In this document: positions 11,750 to 23,180 of the stretch, in pieces
How positions within the stretch are numbered: position 1 is the stretch's first letter
Layout of the letters: every line of letters starts with the position of its first letter
From: Lasiosphaeris hirsuta
Taxonomy: Eukaryota; Ascomycota; Sordariomycetes; Sordariales; Lasiosphaeriaceae
DNA length: 64,000 nt
Direction: 5' to 3'
Assembly: GCA_030549175.1 (NCBI GenBank)
Contig: JAUKUA010000009.1
Coordinates: forward strand, 248,001 to 312,000
Program-made: the position numbers and the translations under genes
The notes under the pieces: model-generated
Told to the model about the DNA's origin: nothing
The model's input: the letters and a program-made list of their open reading frames with translations, nothing else
The model's database searches: none

Positions 11750-14700
11750 TCAGTGAATAAGCACCTTGCCCGCGATCTGCCCCCGTTCACTCAGACACCT
11801 GACACAAATATCCCCCGTCGGAGGCAGCACCAAAACTTGCCTCTCCCCCCGAAACCCATTCCCCTCCTGCAACTGAATCAGCACAGCCGCAACGGCCAAC
11901 CTCGCCATAGCATTGCCGCGCGCCCTGACGATGGACACATCATTGGGGAGATCCAGGACGGCATCCCAGTTATCCAACGAAATAATATCCTGCAGCGCGT
12001 GATCTGCTGATCCTTTCTCTCTAACACAACTGGAATGATGATGCGCAAACGACAGCTGCTCCGCCGGCAGCCGCCTCACCCTTGCCGAAGTAAGCGCGCC
12101 GAGGATGTCCACATCGGCCACCCACTTGCCAGCCTCGTGGATCGAAATATACGACTCGAGCAGCTCGACCTGGACGTCTTGCTGGCTGCGGTTGAGGTCG
12201 AGGGGACGACAGTACTCGGTGAAGGTCAGGTGGAGCGAGGTGGTCTTGAAGTGGTCCTCGTCGGCGTGGTCGAAGGGGGCGTTTTGGATGACGCGCCAGG
12301 AGCTCGGGTCGAGGGTGCGGATCATGGGCGCGAGGGGTGGGATGAGCATTGTGACACCGGGGCGGCCGAGGTTGCCGAGGATACGGCGGAAAGTGTGGAG
12401 GGAGGAGACTTCCCAGGGGTCGTTGAGGAGCTGGACGGTAGGTATATTAGGGCAGATTTTTTGTCATTTGGGGGGGGGGGGGGCTTACTTGTTCGGGGAT
12501 GTATATGGAATCGCCAACGGACATTGCAAAAACATCTTTGAGCTGCTCCGGCGCGACGTCTTGGTTCCCCGTCTCAAAGTATGCCATGCAGGCCAGAGCC
12601 GACTCTCGGTGCCAGCCACCGTTTTTGAGGACATGTTTAGCCCATTTCGTCTCAACTATCGGCTGATCCAGCAAGCGTATATCGAGCGTGACATCAGGCA
12701 TCCTTCCAAACACTTGATAAGCCAAACTCAGGATAGACAGGCAACTTGTCGTAGTGCGGTCTACCTGGGTTAGTAAAGAGACCCGTCCGGGAAGCACCGA
12801 CATGGTATCTTCCTTGAGAAAGGACACAATGTCCTCCACCTTTACTTCTTTTGGGATGTTGTACGCGGGTGGCTCTTTTCTGATCCGGATGAAAATTGCC
12901 GCAAACGAGGCGATGCCGAAGACGAAATCAAAGCGGGAAGATAAACGTAAACTGGGCTCGTGGTGATCGAGAAAAAAGTCGTTTTCGTGCTCGAACCGAC
13001 CGTCTTTGCTTGGTAGTTCATGGGAGAGCTCGCCGGGAATATCCTGAACACGGCGGCTGGCTTTTGCTGCATCGCCTGACGCAATCCGGCTTGAAACGGT
13101 TTCCTGCAACACGTATCTGGAGCGCTGTATTGAGCCGTTCGAGCCCGACGGCTTGAATAAAACCCTTCCGCTTCTCCCTTTCACTTCACGCGATCTTGGT
13201 AACCACCGCTCGTGCGGCAAGAACGGATTTGAGCCCGGGAGGGCCGTGGCGAGGGTATACGCGGACTCGCCGCCATCGGACCTCAACCTGACGAAAATAT
13301 CGGCAGTATCAATATACGGTAAGCCTTGACACATCCTAGAGGCAACCCTGCGCAGATATTGGAGTCGTCCCTCGCTGGTGTGCAGACACCTGAGAAAAAC
13401 GTCGGGATCCCTCAAGTCGAATAGGGGTAAAGGGGCCTGTTGGAAGGGGTTCTCCTCGGTTTCCGGCTGCGCGAACAAGCTGCTCCGGCGGTGGCCAAGT
13501 TTGATCAACTTGAGTCCGTCTTCTCTATCCTGGCCACTGGACTGGCTGAGGTGATGTGCTGCGTCTGAGATGATGCGGAACCAGTGTGGCGACTTTAACA
13601 ATTTCTTGATATGCTCTCTTTCCCTATTAGGCGATAATCGGACGTAGCCGCGCTGCAGAGCCTCGGATACAGCCAAGATGACATCGATACCTGACTGAAT
13701 CCCAGAAATTGGGATACCCCATTGCGCAAACAAGGCGCCGAGAGCTGCTTTGGAGAACTGGTCAAAGGTAATGCGACACGAGGAGCTGCTCAGCTCGCGT
13801 GTTTGCAGGACAGGTTGGCCGTAGAACCGCAAGTGTGCGAGGGACAGGGACCAGTAGATTCCCCGATTCTTTGTGTCCCCGGTGCGATTGCCCTGTATTC
13901 CGACTGTCAGGGTCCCGCCGGGGGCTACTGTGAGATCATTCATGGTCAGGCCTTCGGAACGTCGGGAGCCTAGGACGACCATGTTTGGGTAAATGTGCCA
14001 CGAGGAGAGACCGAGAATGGCAGCGCCGTCTTCGACCGCCTGCGGAGTGCCGCTGATCAAGCTCTCCATGGCCGTGACGGAGCTCCTCCATGCGGCCAGC
14101 ACGCTGGAGTAGACTCGAATGTCCTTGTTGACGTAGAGATCGAGGTTATCCAGGATCAGCATCAGCTGTTTCTGTTGCTTCATCTTGGCGGCATCGGCAG
14201 TCCGCAGCCAGGCGCGAGCGCTGGCGTCCCATTCTGCGAGCTGCGAGCGGGATATTTCGGCCTGAGCTGCAGCCGTCAAGACAGAAAAGTGCATTTCCTC
14301 GTTGTTCTGGAACTTGGACCCTATCTCGGCTCTGCGGTCCTTGACCAGTTCGACCCAGACGGACGTGGCCTCAGATGCATCGAACATGCGGGCCAGCATG
14401 CAGGCGAGGAGTTGGACCTGGATTGCCGACGGCGACGAGGTTGCAGCGGCCCAGATGGACGTGCCGTCGACGCCGACATACTGCGAAAAGGCCGATCCCT
14501 CGCTCCGTCCCTTGGAGGCGTCTTCCTTTGCCGCTTTGCATATTTCCGACACGCGGATGCCATAGGCTTTCTGGAGGTTGCATGTGGGCGGACACACGCC
14601 GTCGAAGAGGGCACCCAGGCGACGCGCAGTGATGTGTGGCTGCCCTGTTTCTGCTTCGTCCTTCCGCTTCTGCGACAAAGACTCCCCAAGCGCATGGTAC

Positions 14701-14816
14701 TCTCGCGGTGCCTCTTGCCTGATTAGAGTGAAGTCGAAGTTGATGTTGGCAGCTGCCACCGTAACTTCATTAGTCACCAGGCCCAATGCCGCCTGCAGTT
14801 TGCCCAGCGACAGCAT
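11750..14816 (-). CDS. Large fungal protein of unknown function (1002 aa)
   Basis: Two exons: 14816-12489 (776 codons) and 12430-11750. The 58-base phase-0 intron (12431-12488) has a GTAAG donor, a CTAAT branch site and CAG acceptor, and contains a long C run on the coding strand. The start MLSLGKLQAALGLVTNE fits a family I recall as recurrent and multi-copy in Pezizomycotina, with SIWAAATS and ARMFDA-type blocks near the N-terminus and a C-terminal region (HEAGKWVADVDIL, SLDNWDAVLD, IVRARGNAMARLAV) that is the most distinctive part. No signal peptide, membrane segment, kinase, NACHT or zinc motif is visible; a cytoplasmic or nuclear role is likely. The gene lies beside a retrotransposon block, a common place for expanded fungal families. 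Function is unknown; only the gene structure is well supported. Confidence 0.8.
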
Positions 14817-15470
14817 CTCGGCAGCAAAGAGGCCAAAACATGAGGAATTTGTGATACCATGCGATAATCAAACAGCTTGGGGCCTGGGGACATTTGTCTC
14901 TTGGGCGATGGCAAAGATGGGGTGCCCGCGGCGAGGCTACGGATTGACAACACATCGTGCATGATACTAAGCCTCGATTTTAAGTTATTCGCTTATCGGA
15001 TAGCGGCCAGATTCAAGGTCTGACGGATCAGAGCCTTGCTCAGCTCGCTCCAAGAAGTGTGTGTGCAAGGACTGTGTGTGTGCCAAATGAGCAGTTGGCC
15101 AGTGGCTTGGAGGCCTCGTCGAATCAACCACGTCTCAGCCACAATGTCTTTGTCTGCACTTACCGCACTTACTGAAATCTAGAAGTCAAGACGCTTTTCT
15201 CAATACCCTCGGATATCATGATTGCTAGACTTACAACTTCAACTTGATCATTTGCGGCCATGCAGTCGAAAATTGGGGCTCAGGGGCTCCCCCTGGAGCC
15301 CTGCTAGCAGCGCAATTGGGTGACTTAGGTAAGCACGAAAGCGCGCCACCTCCCACATGCCACGTTCCACTTGCTCCAAGAAAGCTATGGGTCGCCAATT
15401 GAGAATCGACGCCTTAACAAAATGCGCGGGCAATAGTTGAGCCCACAACCGAACGGTCGAGACATTGAAC
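14817..15470. other. Intergenic, no gene recognised
   Basis: Upstream region shared by the 1002-residue protein (minus strand) and the broken gene starting at 15471 (plus strand). Only short ORFs without domains. Confidence 0.4.
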
Positions 15471-16426
15471 ATGGGATTTTCGCGCGCGCTGCTAGTCGCG
15501 ACGTTGGTACTGGCGACGCGGGTACTGGCGACGCGGGTGCTGGCCGACGCAGCCGCCCACGAGAACACGCTGCCGTCGTACCACTACGGCGCCCCCATCC
15601 GCGTCCAGTGCATGAACCGCAGCTCGTGAGTCCTCCTTCCAATCCTCCCTCCTGTTAAACCAGCAGTAGATATACAGCGCTGATACCCCCCAAGAGAAAC
15701 AGGCGAACACATCGAGAACTCGGCGTACGAGATCTAATGGATCCCCTTCTCCGTGTGCAACGAGACCACCGAGCTGCTCGAGTTCCAGTACGGCGTTGAG
15801 GGCGAGCAAAACTGTACTATCGCCATGGTCAGCGACCCCTTCACCCACCTGCTCGAGTTCTATATCCACAGCGGCGCCCCGCTCTCCTGCTGGCTCCTAG
15901 CCCGCCTACTACCGCACGTCGAGGTCGTCGGCGAAGCCCTGCCCGAGCGCGAGCACATCCCGTTCGTCTTCGCGCTGTCCGGTATCCTCTAGCTGAGCCA
16001 TATGTACATCAGCATGCACATGAACGTGTTGCTGCATAGCACGCCGAGACGCCATATCTACCCGTACGACAGTGGCGTACTCGACAGCGGCACCGCCTAT
16101 AGCACGAGCCCGCTGACGCACATGGAGGGCGGCGTAACCCGCCGGCTCGTTATCGGCGACCCGCTGCCACTGAGCTTCAGCGTCCGCTGGTTCCCGACCC
16201 CCGCCCTCCCTAAGGTCGGGGGTAAGGTCGAGTGTGCCGGCATGGGCGGACATATCTACGCGAGCACCGTCTTCTACAGTATCGTGTCCTTTATGACAGG
16301 CGTTGTGTTGTCGGCCGTCTCCTTTTCGGGTCGGTGCTGCCTCGGCGGCTACGTGGACGCGGGCTGGGCGGTGCCATACCGCTGGGGTATGGCATGGGCG
16401 GGGTCGGTAATGGTTGGGGATATTAG
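15471..16426 (+). pseudogene. Broken gene for a secreted or membrane protein (two stops, one frameshift)
   Basis: ATG at 15471 starts a signal peptide (MGFSRALLVATLVLATRVLA), followed by a Tyr/His-containing segment ending CMNRSS. An intron (GTGAGT donor at 15626, AAG acceptor at 15694) joins ETGEHIENSAYEI. The frame then meets TAA at 15735-15737 and, 85 codons on, TAG at 15990-15992; both sit where Gln would read naturally (EI-Q-WIPF, GIL-Q-LSHM), so each fits C-to-T of CAA/CAG. Between and after, long stretches stay readable (CNETTELLEFQYGVEGEQNC, DSGVLDSGTAYSTSPLTH, GDPLPLSFSVRWFPTPALPK). A membrane segment follows (ASTVFYSIVSFMTGVVLSA), then the frame shifts near 16300-16330 to the likely original tail, LPRRLRGRGLGG...GWGY, ending at 16426. 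I believe this is a fungus-wide family of unknown function; the identification is moderate, the breaks are plain. Confidence 0.65.
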
Positions 16427-17748
16427 AAGAGGGCGATTGATTAGGTATGAGATATTGTATGATACTTTTTGTATTGTACATTCTAGGCGGCTTTAGTCGG
16501 ATACCAGGGTCGGATACTAGGTGGGGTGGAGTTGGCGTCTGCGTTATCTAAGCGTATGCTTTCCTCGACCATGCCCCGTTGCTTCAGCGTGCTTACTGCG
16601 AGTAATTGCGTCGTTGGTCCTATCCGTCATCAGTTGCGCTCTTCTTTCCCGGATTTGTTGAGGTTGGTATGGATACTCCGACCCATCAACGACCTGTCTT
16701 TTTTCGTTGTTCCATGCTCAAGTTTGTACAGCGACGTCAGGAGCGAGGTGAGGACGAGGATCGTGAGAAAGGTGACCAGCGAGGCGAGATACACGGCCGT
16801 GCCTTTCCACCCCGACATGAAGCGCCGTTTTGCTGCTGCGGAAGTCGAAGGCATAGCCGGCATCGCGACCTTCTCGTAGCGCTTGTTGAGGGCCCACACC
16901 GCCATTCCCCTCGGGGCGTGGGTGGTGGTTGTCAGGGTGTCCGTCGCCGTCACGGGAGGGCGGCTTTGAGCGATGACCACATTGCGAATGGGGTCGTTTG
17001 CGAATACATAGTCAAGTATAGATGGTAGCTTTTTAATGAAGAAAGCAAAGCGAAAACCATGACCGGCGTGGGTGCCGGGTGGGAAGGCATTGAAGCAAGT
17101 CAAGGAGTAGCGAAGTATTCCCCAGGATCGACCAGGCTATGCCCACTGATGACCATGGGAGTGGATCGGCTGAGACGCTTTTAGAGAAACCAATGCGATC
17201 AAAGTGCGAATCCCGGTAAACCCTTCATTTTGGCGCTCGGCCTTGGCTAAATAAGACAAGCGCCATTTGGGATGGGTTCACAATAGCAAACAACGCTTTA
17301 TTGCCGTCAAGGTTGTTGCTTGGCAAAACAAAACGTGTAATGAACAGCCAAGTGCCTTGGCCCTTCAAGTTGTGATAATCAAGGATATCGGTTGTCGATA
17401 GTGTATTGACCGCCTTACAATCATAGTCCCTGGCTGTGCGTTTCCGCTTCCTCCAAGAAAGAGAGGAAGTATCTGTCCCGAGATATTTGTTGCACCTGGT
17501 ACATGCATGCACGTGAGGTGAAAAGCTGAAACGAACCCAAAAACAAGGGCGGCACCTGAAACCCACAGTGGCACAATCTTTGCTACCACCCTAGCGCCTG
17601 GGTAATGATCATGAGCCCATTTTGTGAGTTTGACTAGAACATGAACACCATGGACAGGTTTGAGGTTAGGATATATATCCGCTGAATGACGCATTTTGCC
17701 CCGGAAATGACTGGCCACTTGAGACTTCCAATATCCCAAGTTTTTTTT
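16427..17748. other. Gene-poor stretch with one possible gene remnant
   Basis: Apart from the minus-strand remnant at 16630-16905, nothing convincing. The right end (17742-17765) carries two poly-T runs that lie just after the stop of the minus-strand methyltransferase, in its 3' region. Confidence 0.4.
16630..16905 (-). pseudogene. Possible N-terminal remnant of a fungal membrane protein (DUF6536-like)
   Basis: From the ATG at 16905 the minus strand reads MAVWALNKRYEKVA, a Ser/Ala linker, then FMSGWKGTAVYLA followed by a strongly hydrophobic helix (SLVTFLTILVLTSLL). A GW(K/R)xG...helix arrangement is typical of the first membrane segment of large fungal proteins with the DUF6536 domain. The frame stops after 91 codons and no continuation was found, so this is either a truncated relic or a small single-pass protein. 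Low confidence. Confidence 0.3.
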
Positions 17749-19631
17749 TTAAGTTTTTTTTTTTTTGGAAAACTTCAAATCACACTGTCGGCTTTTGCCC
17801 GTAGACGGTATATCTGCCAGCAATCCGTTAGCCACTTGTTCCGTGACATCGCCGGCAACAAACAAAACGCACACTGGCCAGTAGGCGTGTATCTTTCGGT
17901 TCTTGAGATCTTTTCGCACTTGGACCAAGAGAAGTTCTACCTCCTCGGCCGTCCATCCAAGGACGTTGGTAAAGAGCATAAGACTCAGCGCTTGGAGACC
18001 TTGGTTGATGTTCTCGTGCGTCCACAAGCCTATACCCAGAACAAAGCGCTCATTAGCGTACGGCATTACAAAAGTCTGTCGCCTCTTCTTACCAACGTTC
18101 TTGTGCTTGGGATCCTTCGGCCATGAATTGATTGGCCACTTGTATTCGATTTGCACAACATCTGTGAATCCTGCATTTGCCAGCTGCTGCTTGTAGTGCA
18201 AGGGTGAATCGAGGGCACGGCCGAGCTTATGAGACGCGTCAAGAAGCAGGCGATTCCACTTGAGTGCTGCCGAGTTTTCTGGGATGCTGTCATCATCGCT
18301 CCTCATGGGGTTGATGGGATCGCAGAGCTCAATGTAGCCGCCAGGTGCGAGGTGACTGAGGGTTTCCAAGTATTAGAGAGGCAACGTTGCTTGCGGGCAA
18401 TACATCGTGGGCCGGCATCTGCCCACGTTGAATGTAGTCCACTAAATAGCGGATGAAGGAGGAGTTAGAGCCTCAGAGGGTATAATTCACTCACGTGAGG
18501 GCTTGTGCAAAAAGCCTCGGCCAGTCCTTGATCGATCCGCACAGCATGCGCATGTAGATGAAGTCGAACGGGTTGACAAAGGTCCAGTCCGCCTCGAGAT
18601 CATCGACGAAGAATTGTACATTCGGTGCGACGCTGCATTATTAGAACAGGGACTAGATACAATCACAATATTGACCCACAATGATGGCTGGATCGGGCTC
18701 AAATCGACACCGACAACCTAATAGGCACACAATGTTTAGTGCCAATTGATGCCAGACTGAAAGCTGATGTGGACATTGTGGAAAAGCCCACCTCCGTTTC
18801 TGGATGTTCGTCCGCTGTCAAGTATCGCAATTAGTGAATTTGTTTGCACGCCGCGTCAAGGGTGTCTCGTCACCAAAGTCTTGTGTCCAGATGCCTGTTC
18901 CGCATCCTGCATCAAGAACTCGCCTAAGTGGTTTGCTCTTGTCCTTCCCGGCCGGACAGACGTATAGCTGGTTATCCTGGGTGAGAATGAGGAGGTTATG
19001 TTGGAGGTCTGACAGATATCTTGGTTATTAGCACACTTCCTCAAGTTGCTCTCACGATGGAGGCAACAGGCCGATTCATACCTAGGCGGTCGTTCTCATT
19101 CTGTGCCATGAAGGCAAGTCAGTGACCAGAGCTGGAGAGACAAACTCTGCGTGCGATATTCTCTCTGTCTTGGGTGTGGATGCACGAACCTCGTCATTGG
19201 GCAGGAAATAGGCTGTAAAATGAAGCGGTCAGTTGGGTGGCTCTGCAAATAGCATCAACAAAATTTCAAAACCCTTACCACCCGCCTTGTACGCATGGTA
19301 AGTACGGCCATGTTCTTCCCGGAACTTGTATATGCTGGATGCCAACGACGCTGTCTCGCTGACTCCGGGACCCTGGTCACATCACTTGGTCAGTCCATTT
19401 ATAGTGGAATTAGCGATACGCGACTATTAGTACCTCAGTGAAGGCGGAGTCGCCGTCATTTTCGTTCTCGTTATACGGCTCAAGCTGAAGCGTGAATTTA
19501 GTTTGTAATCAGAGTCACTTTGCGACTGGTGACGCTCATGACTCACTCACATCGACTTCTAGTGCACCGGTTGTTCCAGCTGGTGGCGTGGCCGTGGGCG
19601 AGGGGGATTTTTCCTTCTGAGAATCAGCCAT
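17749..19631 (-). CDS. LaeA-like SAM-dependent methyltransferase (402 aa, ten exons)
   Basis: Exons on the minus strand: 19631-19551, 19484-19434, 19372-19279, 19212-19190, 19100-19082, 19008-18874, 18814-18792, 18717-18680, 18632-18495 and 18355-17749. They sum to 1209 bases with consistent phases, which strongly supports the model. The protein starts with a short Ser/Pro-rich acidic region, then YHAYKAGAYFLPNDE and NENDRLDLQHNLL, as in fungal LaeA-type enzymes. SAM motif I is VLDAGCGTGIW (120-130), followed by DFADEHPETEVVGVDLSPIQPSF, FVDDLEADWTF and ALTHLAPGGYIELCD. Relatives act in the nucleus in secondary-metabolite control or as orphan methyltransferases; which applies here cannot be told. 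The end runs into a Lys-rich tail encoded by a poly-A run. It lies 2 kb from the metabolic cluster, and a link to it is conjecture. Confidence 0.88.
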
Positions 19632-19784
19632 TTTATGTTTGGGATATGCTGTTAACTGCTCGGCCGAGTTTGCGCGTCGAAGACAGGCGGTAGGAATTGG
19701 AATGAAGGATGGGGGCGGGGACCACGGCAGAATATTTACCTTAGCGGGGAGCTCGGGTTACAGTCCATGTGGGCTGTGCAGTTT

Positions 19785-19854
19785 GGCAGATGCCGGATCA
19801 TTGAACCCGGACACGCGCGAGGCTAGGCTCTACCAATCGAAAGACTTATCAGCC
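19785..19854 (-). other. tRNA-like relic
   Basis: On the minus strand the two ends pair over six of seven bases (GGCTGAT with ATCTGCC, followed by A). An A-box-like segment (CGATTGGTAGAGCC) and a B-box-like segment (GGTTCAATGATCC) lie at the right places. The T loop is two bases too long and no good anticodon stem can be drawn, so this is at most a tRNA pseudogene or tRNA-derived repeat. Confidence 0.3.
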
Positions 19855-21395
19855 AATATAGTAAGGGGCCATGTGCAGCTTGTCTCTTTAGTCAATAATA
19901 ACCTGGAATCTCCCAGCGGTGGCGTTATTCTACCCAATCAAGTATCTCACTTAGCTGATGGAGGCTAAACCCGCAGATACTCGGCATAAGACCGCTGGAT
20001 CCTGTCAAAGCGTGCGGAGGCATCCTTCCCAGAACTTATATTTGTCACACTTTTCTACTTATCGACAAAATCGCCGCTTTTGAGCATAGCAAAGTTCCCC
20101 ATTCTGTACTAGGTAGGATATTCCCACTGAAGAATTCTTGCCATAAACCCTAGATATAGGGATCGTGCTGCTCTACAATGCTCTTCCATCCACCCATACA
20201 TAACCCTACTCCCAAAATAAGCCTGAAAATGGTAGAAAGGATACAAGGAATATTTCTTGCATTGTGGAGTCCGTGGGGCAATTGATCTAGATTACTGCGT
20301 GTAAGATGTCGTGGTGCTGCGAGGTTTTCCAAAATTCGGTAAGAGCAAGTTTGGCATCTGTACAAAGTGGCATGGTCCCCGACGCCATCATCTCACAAAT
20401 TTCGACTAAAAAGGCACCACCTATCCACAAGCTGAACTATCCGGTTCACAAAACTTCCTAAACGGGGGTCTCTAAGCGTCAAAGAAGTCGGCAAATATGT
20501 TGTCATAGCGTTGATGTCACCGGCCGCTTCAAGGTGCTTCAAACACACCCTTGTACGATGGGGCAAGGACGGATTCTGTACAAACCGAGTTACGAAAGCA
20601 TTTGGCCATAGGTTGAGCTTCCGGTCACACTAGACATAAATAAACTAGGAGCTTATATGTCTGTATTTCGATGTTGAAGGGAGATGTCAAATATTACGCT
20701 TTCTCAAGGTACTTGCTAGCGATCTTTGCGATGGAATGTCTACATGGAGCTTACGGACATACCCGTTGTAACGGTATTGAGAAATCTGACTGCTTAGACC
20801 ATCTAAAAATAGAGCAACAGTATTCGTGATGTGTTGCCTCTATTAAGCATGGAGTGAGTAACTCCTTCGTCAAAGTCTCTACCGAGGCCATAACCGACTA
20901 GGTAGCAAAAGTAAATATTAGTGGAAGGAAATGGAATCAATAGAGGAATAATAACTAGGTAGCTAGGTAATCTCTTTCTCGAAGATCCCACTTTCTCCGC
21001 TATGCTTCATCATATCATAAAACGCACCTCTTTTCTCCATCAACTCTCTTAGAGCGGTCTACTATAAGGCCTCTCCTTACCGCCCGGTCAATAACAGCAT
21101 CGGCTGACTTGAACACCGTTGATTCGGGCTTTATATCTTTGCGTTTTGTCGAGGGCAGTGATGAGTTCAAGGTATTGAACAACAGAAGTAAGAGTGTATG
21201 CAGTTGGGTGTAGGTGCGAGATGTCGAGGCAAAGGCTAGGTGAAGGCGGAACCATTCGCTTTCGAAAGACGGGGGACTAATTCGGACATTTTTATGTATG
21301 GGACCAATTCTGGGCTCGCTCGGGCTAGAATTCAAGTAATATAATTGTGCATGCTGCGGCGCAGCCTTCCGGAAATGGTTCTTAGGGTGAGCAAG

Positions 21396-21439
21396 CCTGA
21401 GCAAATCCTGAGCCGATCCTGAGTCGGACCTGAGCCTGG
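21396..21439. repeat. 11-base tandem repeat, four units
   Basis: CCTGAGCAAAT, CCTGAGCCGAT, CCTGAGTCGGA and CCTGAGCCTGG follow one another without gaps, about 155 bases beyond the 3' end of the first cupin gene. Confidence 0.7.
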
Positions 21440-21594
21440 GTGAGCAACATCACGTGGGCGAGGTACGAAAAAGGAAATTTTATATGCCCAGATTCGTCGC
21501 ACAAAACATCTATGCTACCCTCTATTTAGATTCTCGGAATACTGTCTAACAGATCAGTTCTTGGTTAGTTATGTATCCCATTCTTTCTATCGCA

Positions 21595-22050
21595 TCACTC
21601 CCAGGCATCATCGATCTCCATCAGCGCCGCGTAACCCTTCTCAGACTTCAAAACGGCAGTGTCAACGACCAGGACAACAATCGCTTTCATTGGGTTGGTC
21701 TTGCTGTTGTTATCTGAGACAGTGTGGTGACAGCCGGGGCGTTCGACAAATTTCTGCCCTGCGGTGTACACCTGTGGTGGGTCACCGTTCATGCCGCTGA
21801 GGAATTCTCCCTCGACCACATAGGCGACCGCAGTCGCGCCGGCATGACGGTGAGGTGGTGAGGTACCGTCGGGCTTATAGTAGAGCTCCAGACCGACGAT
21901 GGACTTTCCAGGCGCATTGGTGAGCTCGTAGTCGTAGAGCACTTTGAGCTCCTCCCTAGGTCGGGCACTGCTTGCCGTGCAATGTTGGTCATCATGCCAT
22001 CTGTGGAACATGTTGCCTGGGGAAACTCACTTGTTGGTACCTGAATCCAT
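21595..22050 (-). CDS. Small cupin-domain protein (130 aa)
   Basis: Two exons: 22050-22031 (MDSGTN plus two bases) and 21967-21595, joined over a 63-base intron to read MDSGTNNARPREELKVLYDY. The product is a single cupin barrel: motif 1 is SPPHRHAGATAVAYVVEGEF, giving two metal-binding His (HRH), and motif 2 is GQKFVERPGCHHTVSDN with the third His. No signal peptide, so cytoplasmic. Small cupins of this kind serve as metal-dependent dioxygenases, isomerases or decarboxylases; sequence alone does not say which. The usual Glu of motif 1 is not at its standard place. It is the first of two cupins at the left edge of the enzyme cluster. A run of T just before the ATG on the plus strand means a poly-A leader in the transcript. 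Confidence 0.8.
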
Positions 22051-23180
22051 TTTTTTTTTTTTTTGGGTTGTTGTAGTGTGAAGTATGTGACAAGTGATCT
22101 GAGGGGTTAATGGCTAGAAAGAATGCTCAGCATGAAGCGCCCATGGGACTAACTTATATATACGCCGATTATTTGGAACTTACATGTACTTGGTAGCTTG
22201 ACAAGGGAGCTGCAGGTTTTGCATTTAGTCTTTTGAGTCATTGAGTGCATTTACAGCCAATGACATCATACCTCCCGGTCAACGTTCCTCGGAACCCTTT
22301 CCGATGACTATTGAGGCCGAGGGATTGCGAATCATTTGTGGGGTTTCAGGCTCGGTCTGTCCTTTCAGGTATCCGAGAGATGGATCCGACAGTCTCACCA
22401 AGCCTCGCATGCACGATTGCTGGGATGCGAGCACTAATTAAGCCACTACTTCGTCCGACAGACTGTTGGTGAGTAACGTTCTGCAGAAATTGCCCTTTTC
22501 CAATTTCGGCATTCCATGAGTAAATCTCGGCCTCGCTTTCTAAAAGAGCTATCCGGGTAAAGTTGAACGGGGAATTACTTCTTACAAGTTTTTGGTCATT
22601 ATGTCGCACAAATCAGGTGTTGCTGGAACGCTCCATGATGCGCAGCCAAGCCAAGTGTCTGGAGCGCAGATAACCAGACCGGAACGTCTCTGACTTGCGG
22701 TGTTGCTACACATAATCCTGAAAGTGGCGGATTGATTGATCCAGGAATTACTGTTGCCCTGACAAAAGCCGCCGTTTCAATCCCCCACTTATAGCCAACT
22801 AAGCTGAAGAGCGAGGTAGTCGGAAGTGCCTCCATGCACGCGCGGGTGGCAGGTTGGCCAGGCAGGCAGGTGTAAGTGTTGGATGGACCTCCCGATGTTA
22901 TCCCGCAATTATTACCCCACGGTCGGCCCGCCACTAAGTGTGCAGTCAGCCCACCATCTGTGCCTCCAGGGATCTGCAAGATCCTCGCCTTCTTTTTCCT
23001 CTCTTTAGCAGCAATATAAGCAGTTTGACACACTTTTTGCTTTGATGTGTGTTTGCCATGCCCAGCAGTAAGCCTTTCCATATATTTCTGAACAATTTAA
23101 GCTATCCGAGTAGTTACAGTAGTGCTACCTTTGATTGTCTGCATTCCCATACCAGGACGAGCTAGCACCCAGTCCTGGTA
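22051..23180. other. Intergenic between the two cupin genes
   Basis: About 1.1 kb containing the upstream region of the first cupin. ORFs such as 22599-23081 (minus) lack domains and are not called. Confidence 0.4.

Larger units (their letters stand above)
19632..21594. other. Intergenic, mostly empty
   Basis: No convincing gene in nearly 2 kb. It holds a tRNA-like relic (19785-19854) and an 11-base tandem repeat (21396-21439). A minus-strand ORF at 21015-21404 has no domain and low-complexity Leu/Ser content, so it is not called. Confidence 0.45.

Noticed and set aside
13995..14726. 243-codon plus-strand ORF
   Set aside because: Antisense shadow of the spliced 1002-residue minus-strand gene, which has a validated intron and phase.
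17742..17765. Poly-T runs as a sign of a retroposed gene copy
   Set aside because: The adjacent methyltransferase has nine introns, so it is not a processed copy; the runs only encode and follow its Lys-rich tail.
21015..21404. 129-codon minus-strand ORF
   Set aside because: Low-complexity Leu/Ser-rich sequence without domain or signal; likely chance in a gene-poor region.
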